DNA of 64,000 bases from Nitrospirota bacterium (GTDB taxonomy: Bacteria; Nitrospirota; Thermodesulfovibrionia; SZUA-242). Location of the stretch: contig JACRHH010000005.1 in NCBI GenBank assembly GCA_016212095.1, forward strand, positions 62,001 to 126,000, in the 5' to 3' direction. How positions within the stretch are numbered: position 1 is the stretch's first letter; the number at the start of each line of letters is the position of its first letter. Positions 32,075 through 40,821 of the stretch are shown in pieces. The notes below the pieces were generated by a model. That model saw only the letters and a program-made list of their open reading frames with translations. It was not told the DNA's origin and did not search any database. A program made the translations under genes and the position numbers.

Positions 32075-34207
32075 TCACCTCGGAAAAGCCGCCGCAACGC
32101 CGCCGTCAACCGGCAGCCCCGCGCCCGTAACCGGACATTCCCGCCTACAGAAAAACGCCACTGCGCGGCCCACGTCGTCGCCGGTAACCGGCGAATGAAG
32201 CAGGTTCCGGTTGCGGTAGAACTCCGGCAGGTCTTTTTCGTCCATGCCACGGCTTTTGGCCCTCGACGGCCCGACTTCCTTCCACAAGCCCGACACGTTT
32301 TCGCCTTCGCCGAAAATCGCGTCCGGAAGCACCGAGTTCACGCGGATGTCGTGTCCGGCAAGCTCCATCGCTGCCACGCGCATAAGCTGGTGCGCCGCCG
32401 CCTTGGTGGCCGAATACGCGCCGAAATCGGCCCCCGGCGCGGTTACGTTCTTGGATGAAATCAGCACGATGTCGCCGCCAAGCCTCTGGCGGATCATCAG
32501 CGCTGAAGCCGCCTTGAAAACGTTCATCGCGCCAAATAGATTCACCTCGGCCACGCGCCGGAACGCCGCCATGTCCATGCCGGGAATCGGCTGTACATGC
32601 GCCACTCCGGCGTTTATCACCACGATGTCGATTCCGCCGAAACGCCTGCATGTCTCATCGAGAGCCGCGCCAACGCTCGCCTCGTCTGTCACGTCCATAT
32701 GCAGGCCAACCGCTCCGCCAACCTCGCGAGCGGCAATTTCCCGCGCCTTTTCGCTGATGTCGGCAACAACCACCACCGCGCCGTCGGCGGCTAGCGCGCG
32801 CGCCGCGCCGGTTCCGATCGGCCCGCCGCCACCGGCAACAAGCGCGATTTTTCCGGCAAGCGGCCTAGGCTTTGCCTTGCCGAGCTTCGCCTGTTCAAGC
32901 GACCAGTATTCCATGTCAAAAAGATCTGCCGCCGGAAGCCCTTCGTAATCGCCAAGGCACAACGACGCCGTCTTCATGCGAACGGTCTGCGACGCCAGAT
33001 CGGCGGCGATTGCCGCGTCCTTGCGCGTGGCTCCGGCGGCGAACATGCCGCAGCCCGGCACGAAGATAACGCGCGGCATCGGATCGAGTTTCTTTAAGCC
33101 GCTTTTGCCGCGTCCCGGCCCGTAAGTCTCGAAATATTCATCGTAATCCGCCGCGTATTTTTCGATCGCCGCCTGTATTTCCGCCGCTGTTTCAGCTTCG
33201 CCGCTCCAGTCCGAAAGCTCCAGCCAGAGCGGATACGGCTTGGTGCGGATCACATGATCGGGCGTCATCGGCCCGGCAAGCGCGGCTTTTCTGCCGGCAT
33301 CGCCGGAATCCGCGAAAGCTATTTCGTCGCCGCCGGTGCGATATTCCACGATCATCCGCCTGTCGGCGGATGATGACATGACCGTCCGCCCGTCGCCGCC
33401 AACGGATGCAATGGCGGAACGAATCAGCGGCGCGATGGCTGCGGCGCGCGCAATGCGCGTCGGCTCGTCCGTAACCCTTTGTGAAATATGCCTTCCGCAA
33501 ACCTTTGTGCGCGAGAGCATGAAATCCTCGGCCATGCTCACCAGCGAAATGTGGCGGTCATACGACGTTCTGGCGTCCGGCCCGAACGTGAAAAGCCCGT
33601 GTTTCATCAGCACGAGGCCTTCGAGGTTTCGGCCTTCCGACACGGCCTTGTCATGGATGTCGGCCACTGCCTTGGCAAGCGCGAAGCCGGGCATGATGTA
33701 CGGAACAATCGCCACGCGGCTGCCGAACGCCACGCGGGCAAGCGCCTCGCCATTCTCGCGGTTTGTTATCGCAAGCACAGCCTCCGCGTGCGAGTGATCT
33801 ATGAACTTGTGCGGCAGGAACGCGTGAAGCAGGGTTTCGACAGACGGCGTGGGCGCAGACGCATTAAAAAGATGCGTGCGAAGCTCGTTAACCATGGCTT
33901 CGTCCGAAAGCGCGTTCAGCGCGCGCAGCTTGCGCAGATATGCCAGATCGAGGCCGGGCAGCCCTTCGGGCTCGATGGAGTCCAGATCCCAGCCGGAGCC
34001 CTTCACAAAAATCGCCTCCATGCGTTCGCCGGTGAGCGTCGTAACGGTGTCTTTTACCGAGGTATTGCCGCCGCCGTGCATCACGAGCGCGGTTTCCGCG
34101 CCTATGAGGCGCGAGGTGTAAACCCTAAGCGCGACCGATTCAGGGCAGATGCCCGCGTATTTTGCGACATATTTGGCAGCGTCGTTGTCCGACCATCTGT
34201 TCAGCAT
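32075..34207 (-). CDS. Bifunctional class II aldolase / short-chain dehydrogenase
   Basis: 710 aa. The N-terminal half is a class II aldolase (HGGGNTSVKDTV for phosphate binding and HSHAEAVLAI for the metal His residues; KHGLFTFG). The C-terminal half is a short-chain dehydrogenase: Rossmann motif GKIALVAGGGGPIGTGAARAL and catalytic YSATKAAAH. This fusion is known as the rhamnulose-1-phosphate aldolase/lactaldehyde-type dehydrogenase and typically handles deoxysugar phosphates such as L-rhamnulose or L-fuculose 1-phosphate, reducing or oxidising the lactaldehyde made. No sugar kinase or isomerase lies nearby, so the true substrate is open. Strong Shine-Dalgarno before ATG 34207; single-gene unit. 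Confidence 0.88.
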   Translation of the reverse strand: MLNRWSDNDAAKYVAKYAGICPESVALRVYTSRLIGAETALVMHGGGNTSVKDTVTTLTGERMEAIFVKGSGWDLDSIEPEGLPGLDLAYLRKLRALNALSDEAMVNELRTHLFNASAPTPSVETLLHAFLPHKFIDHSHAEAVLAITNRENGEALARVAFGSRVAIVPYIMPGFALAKAVADIHDKAVSEGRNLEGLVLMKHGLFTFGPDARTSYDRHISLVSMAEDFMLSRTKVCGRHISQRVTDEPTRIARAAAIAPLIRSAIASVGGDGRTVMSSSADRRMIVEYRTGGDEIAFADSGDAGRKAALAGPMTPDHVIRTKPYPLWLELSDWSGEAETAAEIQAAIEKYAADYDEYFETYGPGRGKSGLKKLDPMPRVIFVPGCGMFAAGATRKDAAIAADLASQTVRMKTASLCLGDYEGLPAADLFDMEYWSLEQAKLGKAKPRPLAGKIALVAGGGGPIGTGAARALAADGAVVVVADISEKAREIAAREVGGAVGLHMDVTDEASVGAALDETCRRFGGIDIVVINAGVAHVQPIPGMDMAAFRRVAEVNLFGAMNVFKAASALMIRQRLGGDIVLISSKNVTAPGADFGAYSATKAAAHQLMRVAAMELAGHDIRVNSVLPDAIFGEGENVSGLWKEVGPSRAKSRGMDEKDLPEFYRNRNLLHSPVTGDDVGRAVAFFCRRECPVTGAGLPVDGGVAAAFPR

Positions 34208-34367
34208 GAATATTCCTCCCGATATTTAGGGGTTCTATCCCCAAACGAGGATATATCATAAGCGAAATTGTTTTCACAAAACAGGCGGCAGCCATGAATC
34301 ACGCCGCTCATGGCATAATAGCCGGCATCGGAGGCTCATCATTTACAGGTAAAGGGAATTTATATCG

Positions 34368-34661
34368 ATGCAACACGAAGCCAGCCAACAGATCATCCGG
34401 GAATTCAAGCTCCGTCAGAGCCGCCAGCTTCTCGCCATTCCGCTAACAGTTCTTCTCATGTTATTTCTCGCCCTGCTGCACAAGCGTCCGGATTTATTCG
34501 GCGAGCTGCCGAGAGACATGATTACCGCCGGTCAGCTTGCGGTTATTGCCGTATTTGTGGTGTTCAGCTTCGTGAACTGGAGATGCCCCGCGTGCGGAAA
34601 ATTCATGGGCGGAGATGTTTTCAGGATAAAATGCAAAAAATGCGGCGTCAGACTGGGCTGA
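34368..34661 (+). CDS. Small membrane protein with C-terminal zinc ribbon
   Basis: 97 aa. Two membrane helices (LLAIPLTVLLMLFLALLH near 24-41, and ITAGQLAVIAVFVVFSFVNW near 52-71) precede a four-Cys zinc ribbon (CPACGKF...CKKCGVRLG). This type is widespread but uncharacterised. The ribbon is on the side after the second helix, most likely cytoplasmic. It diverges from the aldolase fusion and converges on the fmdB-lonB operon. The start follows an AAAGGGAA ribosome binding site. Confidence 0.75.
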   Translation: MQHEASQQIIREFKLRQSRQLLAIPLTVLLMLFLALLHKRPDLFGELPRDMITAGQLAVIAVFVVFSFVNWRCPACGKFMGGDVFRIKCKKCGVRLG

Positions 34662-34694
34662 CCGGATGAGCGCCTGAGTCTCGGCATCAGCCGC

Positions 34695-34925
34695 TCAGCC
34701 GCAGCTTCCGCATTTGGTGGAACTGCATCCGGAGCATCCGCCGCCGCCTCCGCCGCCAGGAAGCGAGGTGGCGGGCCTGTCAACGCCGCTCATGCCGAAA
34801 AGCGAAAGTTTCTTGCCCACGTTAACCGAACCGCACTTCGGGCATTTGACATCCGGAGCCGAACCGAAAACAAGCTCCTCGAAATCTCCGCCGCAATCCT
34901 TGCAGATGAATTCAAATATTGGCAT
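34695..34925 (-). CDS. FmdB-family zinc-ribbon regulatory protein
   Basis: 76 aa. The zinc ribbon (MPIFEFICKDCGGDFEELVF, then VKCPKCGSVNVGKK) is the FmdB/CxxC-SSSS domain. The remainder is a Gly run followed by a Cys-rich tail (CSGCSSTKCGSCG), as in many short FmdB proteins. FmdB is described as a putative regulator, though its target is not known here. It follows lonB by 15 bp and forms the end of the hypothetical-lonB-fmdB operon. A Gly-rich region makes the DNA highly biased. Confidence 0.85.
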   Translation of the reverse strand: MPIFEFICKDCGGDFEELVFGSAPDVKCPKCGSVNVGKKLSLFGMSGVDRPATSLPGGGGGGGCSGCSSTKCGSCG

Positions 34926-34940
34926 GAATGATCCTCCCGA

Positions 34941-37166
34941 TTATTTCTCCGCAACGCTGTCGGCCATTGCGCGTATCCTGTCCAGAAGTTCGCCCTCGTC
35001 AAGCCCCAGCATGATTTTATATGCCTGGTAGCGGGTCTTTATGAAAAAAATGTCAAACGGCAGTCCACTGTCATCCTTGCCGTTTCGGCGGAAAATCCGC
35101 ACGCCCGGAATATCGTCGCGCTCGATGTACTCGAAATCGGCGTTCGGCAGAAGCGGCTCCACATCCCTGCGGTTCTGCCACGGAATACATGCGCCATCCA
35201 TGCCGATGACCGGATCGAACGCCGCGCGAAGCTTGGCAGTCACTCCGCCCACCGCCACGATCACGTTGCCCACCAGCGAGCCGGTTATCGCGTGCTTGCT
35301 GCTCACCGGCACGCCGATAAGGTCTGAAATAAGGCCGATGTCGGTTGCGATGGAGGCGCTGTCGCCCTCAACCCCGCTATGGGTCTGAATATACTGGATA
35401 TGCATCTCGTGCGGCCCGGCCTCGCCAACGATGCGTTTCAGGTACGCCCTCACGTTCTGTGCCGCCTCCCGCGCTATCTCGCCGAGCTTGCCGGTGGTGG
35501 TTATCACGTCGGACGCGCCCCTTATCATCTGGCACTTGATAGGCATGAGCGTGCCGTACATCTGGCCCGATTCCGGCGAGGTGTAGACCGCAAGCCCCAC
35601 CACATAGCCGATGCCCTCGGTCGCGCTGTCGAGGTAATCTTTTAGTTCGCGCTTGTAGCGAATGGCATCGGCCATGAGCGCGCCCTCAAGCCCGATATGC
35701 CGCTCGATGGCCAGCGCCACATGCGCCGGCGTAACCAGCTTGCCGTTATCGGTTATGGCGGCCATGACGGCCTCGCGCACAATGCCGTTTATGGGCCGAA
35801 GCATCGCCGAAAGCTTTCCGCCTCCGGCCCTGCATCGAAGCTCTTTCACAATCTCCGCAATGGCGGCGCGGGAGAAATCGCGGGCCTCCATGCGGAATTC
35901 GCTGGCCGGGATCCTGCCGTAGGCCTCTATGTTCCTGCGACGCACGCCTTCATGCCCCTCGCGCCGAATTACTTCGCCCCACTGCTCCTCGAACTCGCCG
36001 CCCAGAGCCGTGATCTCCTGCTTGATATACTGGGCAAGCTCGCGCACTCGCTCCGGCGTTTCGGATACCTCGGAGCGAAGCTCTATAATCCGGCCCCTTC
36101 CATGGAAACGCGAAAGAAGCGCGCCCTCGCCTTCCTCCACAAGATAGCGGTATGTGTCGTGGTTGCAGCTTGCAAACAGGATGAAATTGGCCGGAACCAT
36201 GTTTTCGGAACTGTCCGCCGAACTGCCGGATTTTCCGCCCTCAAGCCTGTACGAGCCGTTCTGCATGATTTCGAGCAGATCGGGAACGAAGCCGTTTTTT
36301 ATGAGCGTCTTCAACTCGTCCACATAAATCATCGGATATTTCGCAAGCGCGCCCACGAAGGCCCGCTTGTGCGCCGGAGTTCCGAGTCCGCCGGACTGGT
36401 ACGGATCCCACCGGAAGCCGCCCTTCATGCTCTTTTCGCTCGGCTCGGCCACGCGGCCCATCAGCCGCTCTTCCTGAAGCGGATTATAAAGAAGCTCCGG
36501 CAGCATGTCGTACAGCTCCTTCACGCCGCCCTTTCCGTCGGGCCGCGCGGTCGCCGCGTGCGCCTTTTCCTGCGCGCTCAGGTCTTTTTCCTTCATGTAC
36601 AGAAATAGCGAACCCATCAGCCCAACGCCGCAGAGCGCAAGCAGGAACGGCAGAAAAACGCCCGCCGCCAAGCCAACAAGGCTCAGGCCGAGCGCTATGT
36701 TTCGCATTCGGGCCACGCCGCGAATTTCGTCTTCGAGCGAGAAGACCGGAGCCTGTTCCGCAGCCGAATTGTAGGCGCGGATGGTGGCGTCAACCAGCCG
36801 GATGGCGTCGGTCGGCTCCATGCAGACCACCTTCACGCGGTTTCTGTCCTTGCCGGGAATGGCCACAAGCGCGTCGCGCTGGCGCAGGTAATCGCCCATC
36901 GTCCGGTTGATCACTTCCTCGAACATGTTGGCCAGCATCGATTTCCCGACGCCGGGCTTGCCGATCAGCAGAATGTTTCCGCGATTGCGGGCGACCTCCT
37001 TCACCGCCTCCTTGGCCTCGTCCTGAAATATGACCTTGTCTATCGGATTGGCCGGAATCGTGACGGTTGCGGTGCTCTCCAGAAACTGAAGCGAGCGGTC
37101 GAGCCGTTCCGGATAGCGGAGTATCTCCCTGATCTCGGCACGGTCTTTTTCTGATAATTCGCTCAT
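34941..37166 (-). CDS. lonB: Membrane-anchored ATP-dependent protease LonB
   Basis: 741 aa. The AAA+ domain is split: Walker A LIGKPGVGKSMLANMF near residue 56, an insertion with two membrane helices (IALGLSLVGLAAGVFLPFLLALCGVGLMGSLFLY) and then YPMIYVDELKTL as Walker B. This is the archaeal LonB plan, also found in some bacteria. The C-terminal Lon protease domain has the catalytic Ser in EGDSASIATDIGL and the catalytic Lys in VGGVTAKLRAAF. It degrades damaged or membrane proteins. It overlaps the upstream 407-aa gene by 4 bp (ATGA), so the two are coupled. Confidence 0.92.
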   Translation of the reverse strand: MSELSEKDRAEIREILRYPERLDRSLQFLESTATVTIPANPIDKVIFQDEAKEAVKEVARNRGNILLIGKPGVGKSMLANMFEEVINRTMGDYLRQRDALVAIPGKDRNRVKVVCMEPTDAIRLVDATIRAYNSAAEQAPVFSLEDEIRGVARMRNIALGLSLVGLAAGVFLPFLLALCGVGLMGSLFLYMKEKDLSAQEKAHAATARPDGKGGVKELYDMLPELLYNPLQEERLMGRVAEPSEKSMKGGFRWDPYQSGGLGTPAHKRAFVGALAKYPMIYVDELKTLIKNGFVPDLLEIMQNGSYRLEGGKSGSSADSSENMVPANFILFASCNHDTYRYLVEEGEGALLSRFHGRGRIIELRSEVSETPERVRELAQYIKQEITALGGEFEEQWGEVIRREGHEGVRRRNIEAYGRIPASEFRMEARDFSRAAIAEIVKELRCRAGGGKLSAMLRPINGIVREAVMAAITDNGKLVTPAHVALAIERHIGLEGALMADAIRYKRELKDYLDSATEGIGYVVGLAVYTSPESGQMYGTLMPIKCQMIRGASDVITTTGKLGEIAREAAQNVRAYLKRIVGEAGPHEMHIQYIQTHSGVEGDSASIATDIGLISDLIGVPVSSKHAITGSLVGNVIVAVGGVTAKLRAAFDPVIGMDGACIPWQNRRDVEPLLPNADFEYIERDDIPGVRIFRRNGKDDSGLPFDIFFIKTRYQAYKIMLGLDEGELLDRIRAMADSVAEK

Positions 37167-38386
37167 GGCAGCCGGTCTTCCATCGCTGGGCTGGGCCGCG
37201 AGTGTTCCACATCCTGATCATCGGCTGAAACAAAACCGCTGAAAAGATAGTATTCGCCAAGCTGCGAGCGGCTGCTTCTGTTTTTAATGCTCTGAACCAG
37301 CTCCGGGTAGTCCTTTTCTATGCCGGAGACGCCTGAGAGGTTGTGAAGCACCGCGCCCACGGTGCGCACCGTGGCGGCTCCGCCAATGAACGCGTCCCGA
37401 TAGCTCAGGATGCAGAGAAGCACGCTTCCCCGGAAGCGGTTTATTATCTTTTCGCGGTCTGAGCGCGGAATGCGGAGGCGGTTGAAATCACCTTCAAGAA
37501 CCGTGGAACTGCTGATCTTGTCGAACGCCTGCCCGATATAGAAGCTTTTGACCGTGAGCTTCAGCGGATCGGCCCCGCCGGTCAGGCAGCCGCGAAGGCT
37601 GTCGCGGAAGGTTTCGTCCAGATCGACCGCGTGCTGGATCATGAACAGCCGGTTTATCAGATCGGCCCCGCTCGCGCGCAGCACTCGCTTGTTGCGCCGG
37701 TATACCGTGACGCTGTTCTTCCCTTCGCCTCCCGGCTCCAGTTCCAGACGGTAGATGCTTCGCTGGTTGTATTCGGAGAAGAATTTCCGGTTCAGCCGCA
37801 GCGCCAGATTGCTTTCGTAGGAGTTGCCCGGATCGATCTGGATCTCGACGGTGCGGCCAAAATTCTCCTCGATGTAGTAGCGCTGCTGAAGCGGAGTGCC
37901 GGAAAGCGTGATCGCCTGAACGGTTCCATCCACAGAAGGATACAGCCCGCGGATTTCGCTTATTTTCGACAGATCGAGCTTGCGAAGCTCCTCCAGCACC
38001 GGGCTTCTTCTGGAGAGCGCGGCGCGGAACGCCTTTATGTGATCGGCAATATCTGTATATTCGGAAAAATCGAGGTCTTTCAGCAGGTCGGCCTCGTGGA
38101 ATCTTATCACGCCGGAGGTGCCGCCGGAATCTCCCAATGAGGGCTTGCGGCGCATGAAGCCGAATCTACCGAATCTACCGAAATGGCCGAATTGGCCGAA
38201 AAGGCTCCGCCCGCTTTTTCTGGCGGATTCGCTCAGGGTTGCCTCGAATCCAACCAGCGGAGCCCAGACGTTATGCGGCATATGCAGGAGAATGGCCCGC
38301 CCGGCGTCGGATATTTCGAACTCGCGGCGAAGCGGCTGGCCGCCGTTTTCCGGCCCGATTCTTCTTATGATCCAGATATCAGCCAT
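37163..38386 (-). CDS. Conserved-looking 407-aa protein coupled to LonB, no known domain
   Basis: 407 aa from ATG 38386; a GTG at 38395 is an alternative and neither has a clear ribosome binding site. No membrane helix or signal. Landmarks: an N-terminal region with MADIWIIRRIGPENGG, then a low-complexity FGQFGHFGRFGRFGF stretch made from a 9-bp repeat, then a mixed alpha/beta body. I do not recognise a fold. The stop of this gene overlaps the lonB start, so it is likely a substrate adaptor, a regulator or a partner of the protease (inference). It lies 74 bp after the holin gene. Confidence 0.7.
   Translation of the reverse strand: MADIWIIRRIGPENGGQPLRREFEISDAGRAILLHMPHNVWAPLVGFEATLSESARKSGRSLFGQFGHFGRFGRFGFMRRKPSLGDSGGTSGVIRFHEADLLKDLDFSEYTDIADHIKAFRAALSRRSPVLEELRKLDLSKISEIRGLYPSVDGTVQAITLSGTPLQQRYYIEENFGRTVEIQIDPGNSYESNLALRLNRKFFSEYNQRSIYRLELEPGGEGKNSVTVYRRNKRVLRASGADLINRLFMIQHAVDLDETFRDSLRGCLTGGADPLKLTVKSFYIGQAFDKISSSTVLEGDFNRLRIPRSDREKIINRFRGSVLLCILSYRDAFIGGAATVRTVGAVLHNLSGVSGIEKDYPELVQSIKNRSSRSQLGEYYLFSGFVSADDQDVEHSRPSPAMEDRLP
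38158..38201 (-). repeat. 9-bp repeats coding FGRFGRFGQFGHF
   Basis: Adjacent 9-nt units with the pattern CCGAATCTA / CCGAAATGG / CCGAATTGG encode alternating Phe-Gly-Arg/Gln/His. It is one of several in-frame short repeats in this window. Confidence 0.75.
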
Positions 38387-38460
38387 AAGATACACTCATC
38401 GACATGTTGAATTGTACCTTGAATTTCGGGCGGAAGGCTATGAGGCTGCAAGCGGCGGTT

Positions 38461-38907
38461 TTATTTCTTCCCCATCGCCTGCGTGTCCGTCCCCTTCATT
38501 TTGTCGTAGCTTCTCATCCCTGCTATGCCCAACATGCCGGTGATGATCGTCATCAGCATGTCCGACTCAAGTGGCTTCGGCGGGTTTTTAACCTGCGGAA
38601 GCCATAACAGCAACGGGTAAAGTATGAACTGGTACGCCAGCGCAATCGCGCCGATCCAGCCGATTGCCGGACGCCATCCCGCCACAAACAGGCTTGCGCT
38701 TGCCGCCTCCACCTTGTTCACTTCCGTCTGCGCGATGTTCTGGTTTGCCGTAAGCTGCGCCTCAAGCGTCCGGAACTGCAATTCGGCCTTCGCAAGCTCG
38801 TTCTGCTTTTCCGCCCGCTCCTCGTCTGACGTGAACAGGTTGTCCAACGTGTCGCCAACAGACTTCACGACATCGCCCGCGCCAAGTATCTTCGCCAAAA
38901 TGCTCAT
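38461..38907 (-). CDS. Phage-type holin (holin superfamily III)
   Basis: 148 aa. An N-terminal amphipathic, charged region (MSILAKILGAGDVVKSVGDTLDNLFTSDEERAEKQ) with coiled-coil character is followed by two to three hydrophobic stretches (ASLFVAGWRPAIGWIGAIALAYQFILYPLLLWL and a later helix). This matches the GTA/phage holins of superfamily III (Phage_holin_3-like), which form pores to release an endolysin. It overlaps the endolysin gene by 4 bp. No other phage genes are near, so this is an isolated lysis cassette. Confidence 0.82.
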   Translation of the reverse strand: MSILAKILGAGDVVKSVGDTLDNLFTSDEERAEKQNELAKAELQFRTLEAQLTANQNIAQTEVNKVEAASASLFVAGWRPAIGWIGAIALAYQFILYPLLLWLPQVKNPPKPLESDMLMTIITGMLGIAGMRSYDKMKGTDTQAMGKK

Positions 38908-39392
38908 GCCGCGCCTCCCAAAGCCCTGTTTATCCAGCCCAGAAGAAACTTGGACTGTGACCGATCCTTGTTGCAGATGGCCGCGTACCGGGCGATCTTG
39001 GCGATGGTGAACTCCGCCACAAACATCGCTTCATCAGCCGCGTTTATCGTCCTTAGCGAACGAGCGCCGATTATTCCGTCGGCAGGATCAATGCCGAGCG
39101 TCACCTGAGCCAGCCGCGCCGCGGTGCGAACGCCCATGTTAACGGCTGTGTCGAAAATCTGCTCCGCGATTGCCTGAGACTCAATGTCGTCGCCGCGCAC
39201 CCTGTCCCAATAATCGCGCTTGTAGATTTCGCGGGCGCGAACTTCCGTGAGGTTGCGGATGTCTTCGTTCGGGTAAGCGCGTTGCGATATGCCGTATTTC
39301 GTCGCGCCGCCCGCATCTCCCGGTGTATCCGTGAATTTCGCGCCGCCCTCGCGGGCGAGGGTTCGCGGAATTGCTGCGTTAAAATTGGCCAT
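38904..39392 (-). CDS. Glycoside hydrolase family 108 N-acetylmuramidase (endolysin)
   Basis: 162 aa. The family start motif (ANFNAAIPRTLAREGGAKFTDTPGDAGGATKYGIS) has the catalytic Glu in EGG near residue 15 and the GGATKYGIS core; a C-terminal peptidoglycan-binding helical region follows (QIFDTAVNMGVRTAARLAQ). GH108 enzymes cleave the N-acetylmuramic acid bond in peptidoglycan. No signal peptide, so export must rely on the holin. It lies first in the lysis pair and is followed by the holin with ATGA-type overlap. It could be a remnant of a phage or part of a domesticated release system. Confidence 0.88.
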   Translation of the reverse strand: MANFNAAIPRTLAREGGAKFTDTPGDAGGATKYGISQRAYPNEDIRNLTEVRAREIYKRDYWDRVRGDDIESQAIAEQIFDTAVNMGVRTAARLAQVTLGIDPADGIIGARSLRTINAADEAMFVAEFTIAKIARYAAICNKDRSQSKFLLGWINRALGGAA

Positions 39393-39466
39393 TGGTTCCC
39401 CACCTCAAGTTTCAAACTGAATGCCGTCTTATAACCTGCCACGCCACAAAACCGCAATCACCCAAA

Positions 39467-39500
39467 CGGGTTAATGCTTTTTGATATAAGTATTAACCCG
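39467..39500. promoter_or_regulatory. 11-bp imperfect dyad upstream of the lysis pair
   Basis: CGGGTTAATGC and GTATTAACCCG form an 11-bp inverted repeat with one mismatch and a 12-nt AT-rich spacer, 75 bp upstream of the endolysin gene. It could be an operator between the divergent endolysin and MFS genes. Confidence 0.4.
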
Positions 39501-39606
39501 ACAGTATTAATGCGACAGTAAACGCCATAATTAAGTGGAGAAAACGAACTTGTTGCCGCCGAACCGCGCATTATCGGAAAAAGGCTTGACCTGTTAATAT
39601 ATCGGC

Positions 39607-40821
39607 GTGTCCAGCATCTCTGTCGAACGATTATCGGCGTTTCAGTTCAGAAACTTCCGGCTCTACTGGCTCGGCCATCTCATTTCGCTATGCGGCACAT
39701 GGATGCAGGCGGCGGCTCAGGGCTGGCTTGTGCTCGACATCACAAATTCGTCGTTCTATCTGGGCGTTGTAACAGCCGCCGGATCGCTGCCGATTCTCGT
39801 TTTCACGCTGTTTGGCGGCGTGTTGGCCGACAGGTTCAGCAAGCGCTCGCTTCTTCTTTTCACGCAGGGCCTGTCCATCCTTCCGGCCTTGGGGCTAGGC
39901 TTTCTTGCGTGGCGCGGCAATGTTGGCGTCTGGCAGGTGATAACCCTTGCCGGGCTGCTTGGCCTGGTGAACTCGCTCGACATTCCGGTGCGTCAGTCTT
40001 TCCTGATCGATCTTGTCTCGCCCGAAAGCCTTCATAACGCCATCGCGCTAAATTCCGCCGCCTTTAACGGCGCGCGGATGATAGGCCCGGCCATCGGCGG
40101 CTTGCTGATAGGCTGGGTTGGCATCGCCGCCTGTTTCTGGTTCAACGCCGCAAGCTTCGGCGCAAGCCTGCTGGCGCTCTATTTCATGCGGCTGGACGAA
40201 GGCGGAGAGCGGCGGGGGCGGCACACCGGAAGCGTTGTTGAAAACCTGCGCGAGGGTTTTTCATATCTCAAAAACGATCGATATGTGTTTTCGATGATGA
40301 CGCTGGTGAGCGTTCTCAGCCTGCTTGGCCTGCCGTATTCCACGCTCATTCCGGTCTTCGCGCGCGACATACTTGGCCTTGGATCGGGCGGCTACGGAAT
40401 GCTGATGAGCGCGGTTGGCCTTGGCGCGCTTACCGGCGCGTTATGGCTTTCGTTTCGCGAGGCAAACGGCAGCCGAACACTTATTAGCGCTGCCGGCATC
40501 TTTTTCTCGTTAGCCATGATCGCGCTTTCGCAGTCTGCAAACACGGCTCTCTCAATGGCGCTCCTGTTCATGAGCGGCGCGTCCGCCGTGGTTGTGATCT
40601 CGTCCATCAACATCGCCATCCAGACTCGCGTTCCGGATCATCTGCGCGGGCGCGTGATGAGCATCTACACCGCTCTTTTCCTCGGCACGTTTCCGGTTGG
40701 CGCGCTGTTGATCGGCGGCGTTTCGCATTTCATCGGCGTGACGAACGCGGTTCTGGCAAGCGGCGTCATATGCCTTGCTGTTGTCTCGCTGATTTTCATC
40801 AGGGCGCGGAGGCTGTCGTGA
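39607..40821 (+). CDS. MFS permease (enterobactin exporter/DUF894-like)
   Basis: 404 aa, starting at GTG 39607 (no good ribosome binding site visible). About 12 membrane helices; the MFS motif FGGVLADRFSKRSLLLF lies between helices 2 and 3 and a similar one occurs in the second half. The family includes EntS-like exporters of siderophores and other small molecules, but no siderophore genes are nearby, so the substrate is unknown. Its stop overlaps the GTG start of recD2, making the operon MFS-recD2-trmL. Confidence 0.88.
   Translation: MSSISVERLSAFQFRNFRLYWLGHLISLCGTWMQAAAQGWLVLDITNSSFYLGVVTAAGSLPILVFTLFGGVLADRFSKRSLLLFTQGLSILPALGLGFLAWRGNVGVWQVITLAGLLGLVNSLDIPVRQSFLIDLVSPESLHNAIALNSAAFNGARMIGPAIGGLLIGWVGIAACFWFNAASFGASLLALYFMRLDEGGERRGRHTGSVVENLREGFSYLKNDRYVFSMMTLVSVLSLLGLPYSTLIPVFARDILGLGSGGYGMLMSAVGLGALTGALWLSFREANGSRTLISAAGIFFSLAMIALSQSANTALSMALLFMSGASAVVVISSINIAIQTRVPDHLRGRVMSIYTALFLGTFPVGALLIGGVSHFIGVTNAVLASGVICLAVVSLIFIRARRLS

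Noticed and set aside
32075-34207. The aldolase/dehydrogenase gene as an extra part of the glycolate pathway
   Set aside because: The domains belong to the deoxysugar aldolase fusion family and the gene is not linked to glcD or glcF.
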